47,721 nt of DNA from Sporosarcina sp. Its GTDB lineage: Bacteria > Bacillota > Bacilli > Bacillales_A > Planococcaceae. Below, piece by piece: positions 44,443 to 47,721 of the stretch. How positions within the stretch are numbered: position 1 is the stretch's first letter; each line of letters opens with the position of its first letter. The position numbers and the translations under genes were made by a program. The notes beneath the pieces are model-generated. The model made no database searches, was not told the DNA's origin, and was given only the letters and a program-made list of their open reading frames with translations. The stretch spans positions 1 through 47,721 of the forward strand of contig NZ_JARICI010000047.1 in NCBI RefSeq assembly GCF_029257255.1, read 5' to 3'.

Positions 44443-45510
44443 ATGAGGAAATTACTATTACTGGGTGCCGGATATGGCAACATGCGAATATTGCTGCGTC
44501 TGCTAAATAAAGACTTACCGAGCGATATGGAGATCACACTTGTGGACCGAACGCCGTTTCATAGTTTGAAAACGGAATTTTACGCGCTTGCTGCAGGAAC
44601 GGCTCCTGATTCAGAGATTCGAGTGGCGATTCCGACTCATGAACAATTAAAAGTGGTAGAAGGCGAGATCGAAGAAATTAAGCCTGAGCAAAATGAAGTC
44701 ATTCTCAAAAATGGACAAGTACTGACATATGATGATTTGGTTATCGGGTTAGGGAATGTAGATAATTACCATGGCGTTCCCGGTGCTGCAGAACATACAC
44801 TGAGCATCCAAACAATTGGCAAGTCCAGAACTACCTATCAGACTCTTCTAGGCCTGAGCGGAGGCGCGACAGTAGGGATTGTAGGTGCCGGTCTAAGCGG
44901 TATCGAGTTAGCGAGTGAGCTGCGTGAAAGCCGGCCTGACTTGAACATTAAACTATTCGACCGCAGTCCTCGTATTCTGCGTGATTTCCCCGAACGTTTA
45001 AGTAATTACGTTAAAGGCTGGTTTGACCAGAACAATGTAGAGGTCATTGCCAACTCGAATATTACAAAAGTTGGGGAGAGTACTCTACATAATCACGAAG
45101 AGACAATCGACGTAGATGCTGTCGTATGGACGGCTGGAATCAAGCCGAGTCAGGTTATTGAAGAAATGGAAATTCAAAAAGATCGTTCAGGACGCGTAGT
45201 GCTTAATCAGTACCATCAAATCCCGAATTATCCAAATGTCTATGCAGTAGGAGATATTGCGGCTCTTCCACATGCACCAAGTGCCCAGCTGGCAGAGGTC
45301 CAAGCCGAGCAGATCGTTCAAGTGCTGCGTCTTATCTGGAAAGATGAGCCGCTAATGGAAACGATGCCTGAACTGAAACTCAAGGGATTCATGGGTTCAT
45401 TAGGAAAGAAACAAGGATTTGCTTATCTGGCTGACCGTACGGTAACTGGTCGAATTGCCAGACTGATGAAATCCGGTTTGCTGTGGATGTACAAGTGGCA
45501 CAATGGGTAA
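44443..45510 (+). CDS. yutJ: NDH-2-like FAD/NAD(P)H oxidoreductase YutJ
   Basis: 355 residues, matching YutJ. Two Rossmann folds: LLLLGAGYGNMRILL (4-18, FAD) and VGIVGAGLSGIELASEL (about 143-159, NADH), and AVGDIAALPHAP near 267 for FAD. It belongs to the type II NADH dehydrogenase / disulfide-reductase group. It lacks the extra C-terminal amphipathic helix of full NDH-2 enzymes (about 400 residues), so membrane association is uncertain. It is its own unit. Confidence 0.86.
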   Translation: MRKLLLLGAGYGNMRILLRLLNKDLPSDMEITLVDRTPFHSLKTEFYALAAGTAPDSEIRVAIPTHEQLKVVEGEIEEIKPEQNEVILKNGQVLTYDDLVIGLGNVDNYHGVPGAAEHTLSIQTIGKSRTTYQTLLGLSGGATVGIVGAGLSGIELASELRESRPDLNIKLFDRSPRILRDFPERLSNYVKGWFDQNNVEVIANSNITKVGESTLHNHEETIDVDAVVWTAGIKPSQVIEEMEIQKDRSGRVVLNQYHQIPNYPNVYAVGDIAALPHAPSAQLAEVQAEQIVQVLRLIWKDEPLMETMPELKLKGFMGSLGKKQGFAYLADRTVTGRIARLMKSGLLWMYKWHNG

Positions 45511-45677
45511 AAATGAAAGTCGTTGCGCGGATGTGCAACGGCTTTTTTTAATGCATGAATTTTGATGGTGGGTTAATATAAAAAGGCAACCATCACAAAG
45601 TGAAATGGCTGCCAAATAAGAGGTATTCTGCTGTAAATTGTACAGGATGTTCTCAATTATTGCTTTTCATTATCAAC

Positions 45678-46004
45678 TTATTCTCCATGATAGCCAAGTG
45701 CTTCCATCGCTTTGAAAACTGGTTTTAATTGGATGTAGCCTTCCCCGACCATCTCATGATCAACCATGACAAGCGGATAAAAGTACTCATCTTCCCGGAT
45801 TTTTTCAATAATTTCAAGCTGGCGGGAATCTTTTATATCCTGCTCAATATCGATATAATTGATTGAAAAAGGCTGTCCAGGATACTTTCTGGAAAGAGCC
45901 GCTTCAAGCCACTCGTACGTATCTTTTGAAGATGGGGCATTGACACAGCTTGCGCAAATAATATCCGCTCCGTATACCTCAATTGTTACAGGTGATTGTG
46001 ACAT
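45678..46004 (-). CDS. yuzD: DUF1462 thioredoxin-like protein YuzD
   Basis: 108 residues. A CASC pair (residues 17-20) sits after VEVYGADII-like beta strand, giving the thioredoxin-like call, and YPLVMVDHEMVGEGYI carries the later strand. It is a putative disulfide oxidoreductase; nothing is known of its partner. It is divergent from yutI, with 84 bases between their starts. Confidence 0.85.
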   Translation of the reverse strand: MSQSPVTIEVYGADIICASCVNAPSSKDTYEWLEAALSRKYPGQPFSINYIDIEQDIKDSRQLEIIEKIREDEYFYPLVMVDHEMVGEGYIQLKPVFKAMEALGYHGE

Positions 46005-46087
46005 ATTGATCTAACCTCCGAATCATTATTGGATTTTTTCTGCTTGGCAGTTTATAATAAGTATAAGGAAAGGAGAGAGTGATTACA

Positions 46088-46327
46088 ATGACAACAGATA
46101 CTCAATTATACGAACCGGTAAAAGAAGTTTTAGATAAATTGCGCCCATTCCTCTTGCGAGACGGAGGAGACTGCGAACTTGTGGATATTGATGAAGGAAT
46201 CGTTAAGCTTCGTCTACTTGGAGCATGCGGTACTTGCCCGAGTTCTACCATTACATTAAAAGCCGGTATTGAACGCGCATTATTGGAAGAAGTTCCAGGT
46301 GTAGTAGAAGTAGAACAGGTCTTTTAA
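46088..46327 (+). CDS. yutI: NifU C-terminal domain Fe-S carrier (Nfu, YutI)
   Basis: 79 residues from ATG 46088; the GTG at 46079 is too near GGAGAG. It is a stand-alone Nfu domain: [16 protein letters not shown] and [20 protein letters not shown] with the CXXC that holds a 4Fe-4S cluster between two subunits. It delivers clusters to target proteins such as aconitase. B. subtilis YutI is somewhat longer. A shared hairpin ends it and the DUF2225 gene. Confidence 0.9.
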   Translation: MTTDTQLYEPVKEVLDKLRPFLLRDGGDCELVDIDEGIVKLRLLGACGTCPSSTITLKAGIERALLEEVPGVVEVEQVF

Positions 46328-46342
46328 TTATTATAATGAAAG

Positions 46343-46377
46343 AAGCGGTACAAAGAGATAGCCTCTTTGCACCGCTT
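46343..46377. terminator. Bidirectional terminator between yutI and the DUF2225 gene
   Basis: AAGCGGT-A-CAAAGAG / CTCTTTG-C-ACCGCTT (46343-46357 and 46363-46377), followed by TTTG on the plus strand. It lies between two convergent stops. Confidence 0.82.
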
Positions 46378-46380
46378 TTG

Positions 46381-47073
46381 TCATTCTTCGGGTTGAGTTT
46401 CTGCTTCCCGTATTTCCTGCCAGCGTTCTTTTGCGAGCTGGATGAGATTCGGCTCGGTTGATCTCTTTTGTGCTTCGATGACACGGGAGAAATTACGGAT
46501 GGCTTCTTCGCGGTCATTAATTCGCCAAGAAAGCTCTGCAATCATAAATTGCACACGAGTCTCTGACATCTGGGTGCCTACATAGTCACCTTCAGAAAAC
46601 GCCTGTATGTATAAATCCCGAGAAGTTTTCAGATAGCGCATTTCTTCCGTCTTGTCCTCTGCTTCTCTATAAATCCAAGCGATCCTCAGCATCATACCTG
46701 CCATTGTTAAGTGTTTTTCTTTTTTGAAGTTGGCGTTTAAATAAGCCAGTTTATAAGACTCGATCGCTTCTTCTTTCGTTCGTTCACCGCCGAATGAACG
46801 ACTATGCCATTTGGATGTTATGTTTTGTGCAATCATTTCTTTCGTTCCGGGTGCAAAATAAGGTGAGAAATCTTCAGTGAATGCAAAACCGCAATTCGGA
46901 CAAACCGCAACATTATAGAAAAGAGGATTTATATCCTTGTTTACATATATAGGCCTGAAGTCACTATCATGTTCTGACACCCTTACTTGACGCGAACGGA
47001 TTCTAGTAGTTGGAAAATGCTCTTTGCATAACATGCACTGCATTTTCTTTTCATAAAAAGGGCTAATTTCCAT
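46381..47073 (-). CDS. DUF2225 protein with zinc ribbon and TPR-like tail
   Basis: 230 residues from ATG 47073, with AAAGG 10 bases upstream; six further codons upstream (to 47091) overlap that site. Two CXXC pairs, CMLC (about residues 13-16) and CPNC (about 58-61), bind Zn. The later helical part (from about 85) looks like TPR repeats (EEAIESYKLAYLNANF, LYIQAFSEGDYV, EEAIRNFSRVIEA). DUF2225 is widespread in Firmicutes with no assigned function. It is divergent from yutM. Confidence 0.82.
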   Translation of the reverse strand: MEISPFYEKKMQCMLCKEHFPTTRIRSRQVRVSEHDSDFRPIYVNKDINPLFYNVAVCPNCGFAFTEDFSPYFAPGTKEMIAQNITSKWHSRSFGGERTKEEAIESYKLAYLNANFKKEKHLTMAGMMLRIAWIYREAEDKTEEMRYLKTSRDLYIQAFSEGDYVGTQMSETRVQFMIAELSWRINDREEAIRNFSRVIEAQKRSTEPNLIQLAKERWQEIREAETQPEE

Positions 47074-47201
47074 GAGACTCATTCCTTTCATTCTTAAGTC
47101 TTATTATACAGCAAAATAGACCTAATGGGCGGAGTATTTGTTTGCATTCCCATGAAAAACATTGATATGATAGAACAAAACGTGGAAAGTGAGTGAGAAG
47201 A

Positions 47202-47567
47202 ATGACCAATCCAGTTGAAATTACAGAAGCAGCAACATTTCACGTGAAGAAAATGATGGAGCACAATGAAGAAGAAGGATCTTATCTGCGCGTTTCCGTC
47301 AATGGCGGCGGATGCAGCGGATTAACATATGGGCTCGGTTTTGCTCAAGAGCAAGAAGAGGATGATATTTCGTACACACAGTTCGGGATACCTGTCTTAG
47401 TAAAAAAAGAAGACGCAGCAATTCTGCAAGGCACAAAAGTGGATTACAAAGAATCCCTAATGGGCGGCGGCTTCACCATCGACAATCCGAATGCGATTGC
47501 GAACTGTGGGTGCGGTACTTCATTTAGAACAGCTCAAAAAGCTGGAGCACCTGCTGATTGTGAGTAA
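47202..47567 (+). CDS. yutM: A-type Fe-S carrier (HesB/IscA family, YutM)
   Basis: 121 residues from ATG 47202, the length of YutM; the GTG at 47193 is less likely. The three cluster-binding Cys are in GGGCSGLTYG (about 38) and NCGCGTSF (C-x-C near the end). It carries Fe-S clusters from the SUF scaffold to enzymes such as aconitase, lipoyl synthase or IspG. suf and lipA are in this window. GTGAGAAG precedes the start. Confidence 0.92.
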   Translation: MTNPVEITEAATFHVKKMMEHNEEEGSYLRVSVNGGGCSGLTYGLGFAQEQEEDDISYTQFGIPVLVKKEDAAILQGTKVDYKESLMGGGFTIDNPNAIANCGCGTSFRTAQKAGAPADCE

Positions 47568-47648
47568 AATAGTTGTTTTGTAAATGTTGAATGGGGATTG
47601 TAAAGAACAGTTAGAATTGATTTGTACACAATCCTCGAAAATAGTAAA

Positions 47649-47680
47649 CACAACCCTAAAAAGATGTATTTAGGGTTGTG
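47649..47680. repeat. 12-bp inverted repeat after yutM
   Basis: CACAACCCTAAA / TTTAGGGTTGTG (47649-47660 and 47669-47680) with an 8-base loop, not followed by a T tract. It may be the yutM terminator or an operator of the next gene beyond the window. Nothing else was seen after 47567. Confidence 0.5.
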
Positions 47681-47721
47681 AATACCATGCCTTTTTGATT
47701 TGTATGTTGCTAAAACATAAC

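Overview
The window reads as chromosomal DNA of an endospore-forming, low-to-mid GC Bacillales bacterium. A member of the Planococcaceae, such as Sporosarcina, is my best guess. This is inferred from Bacillus-type Shine-Dalgarno sites, a sporulation gene (yunB), and gene blocks in Bacillus subtilis order: yusI-gcvH-yusF-yusE-met-suf, yunF-yunE-yunD-yunB, and lipA-yutD-yutE-yutF-yuzB-yutJ-yuzD-yutI-yutM. No rRNA, tRNA, CRISPR array or intact mobile element was seen.

Left end (1-6.4 kb): a flavin monooxygenase cut by the window edge, a decayed MFS transporter, an AlkD-like repair protein, a ZIP metal transporter, two tandem Pro/Gly/Tyr-rich proteins of probable spore-surface type, a 5'-3' exonuclease (YpcP type), a C39-like protein and a thioredoxin-like protein. 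From 6.6 to 12 kb lies the fadN-fadA-fadE beta-oxidation operon, with a perfect FadR-type palindrome just upstream. A 0.7 kb gap follows, with two inverted copies of a GC-rich repeat. Next come yusI, gcvH, yusF and yusE, then a SAM-I riboswitch controlling metNPQ, a dicarboxylate-type symporter and the sufCDSUB Fe-S assembly operon.

The 24.1-26.3 kb stretch is an insertion and decay zone. It holds remnants of a tyrosine integrase, a signal peptidase I and the 3' end of a group II intron, a third GC-rich repeat, and one orphan membrane protein with a Gly run. It is followed by a small catabolic module: a PaaI-type thioesterase and a MarR regulator, divergently transcribed, then a nitronate-monooxygenase-family enzyme and an acyl-CoA synthetase. 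The same palindrome occurs at both promoter regions, and a cre-like site lies in the leader of the enzyme operon.

The right half carries yuaF-floT (flotillin) behind a textbook sigma-W promoter. Next is a glutaredoxin / 50-residue membrane protein / rhodanese operon with a CsoR/CstR-like operator between -35 and -10. The yunF-yunE-yunD-yunB block follows, then a lysine riboswitch in front of an NhaC-family transporter, an NSS transporter with its small MetS-type subunit, lipA, and the yut/yuz cluster with the Fe-S carriers yutI (Nfu) and yutM (A-type). Functionally the window is rich in Fe-S and lipoyl biology (suf, nfu, A-type carrier, lipA, gcvH), fatty-acid degradation and thiol/sulfur chemistry.

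No clearly unprecedented system was found. The best leads are the MarR-controlled acyl-CoA/flavoenzyme module, the CsoR-like sulfur-trafficking operon, the paired PGY-rich proteins, and a hairpin that buries the yunB ribosome binding site.
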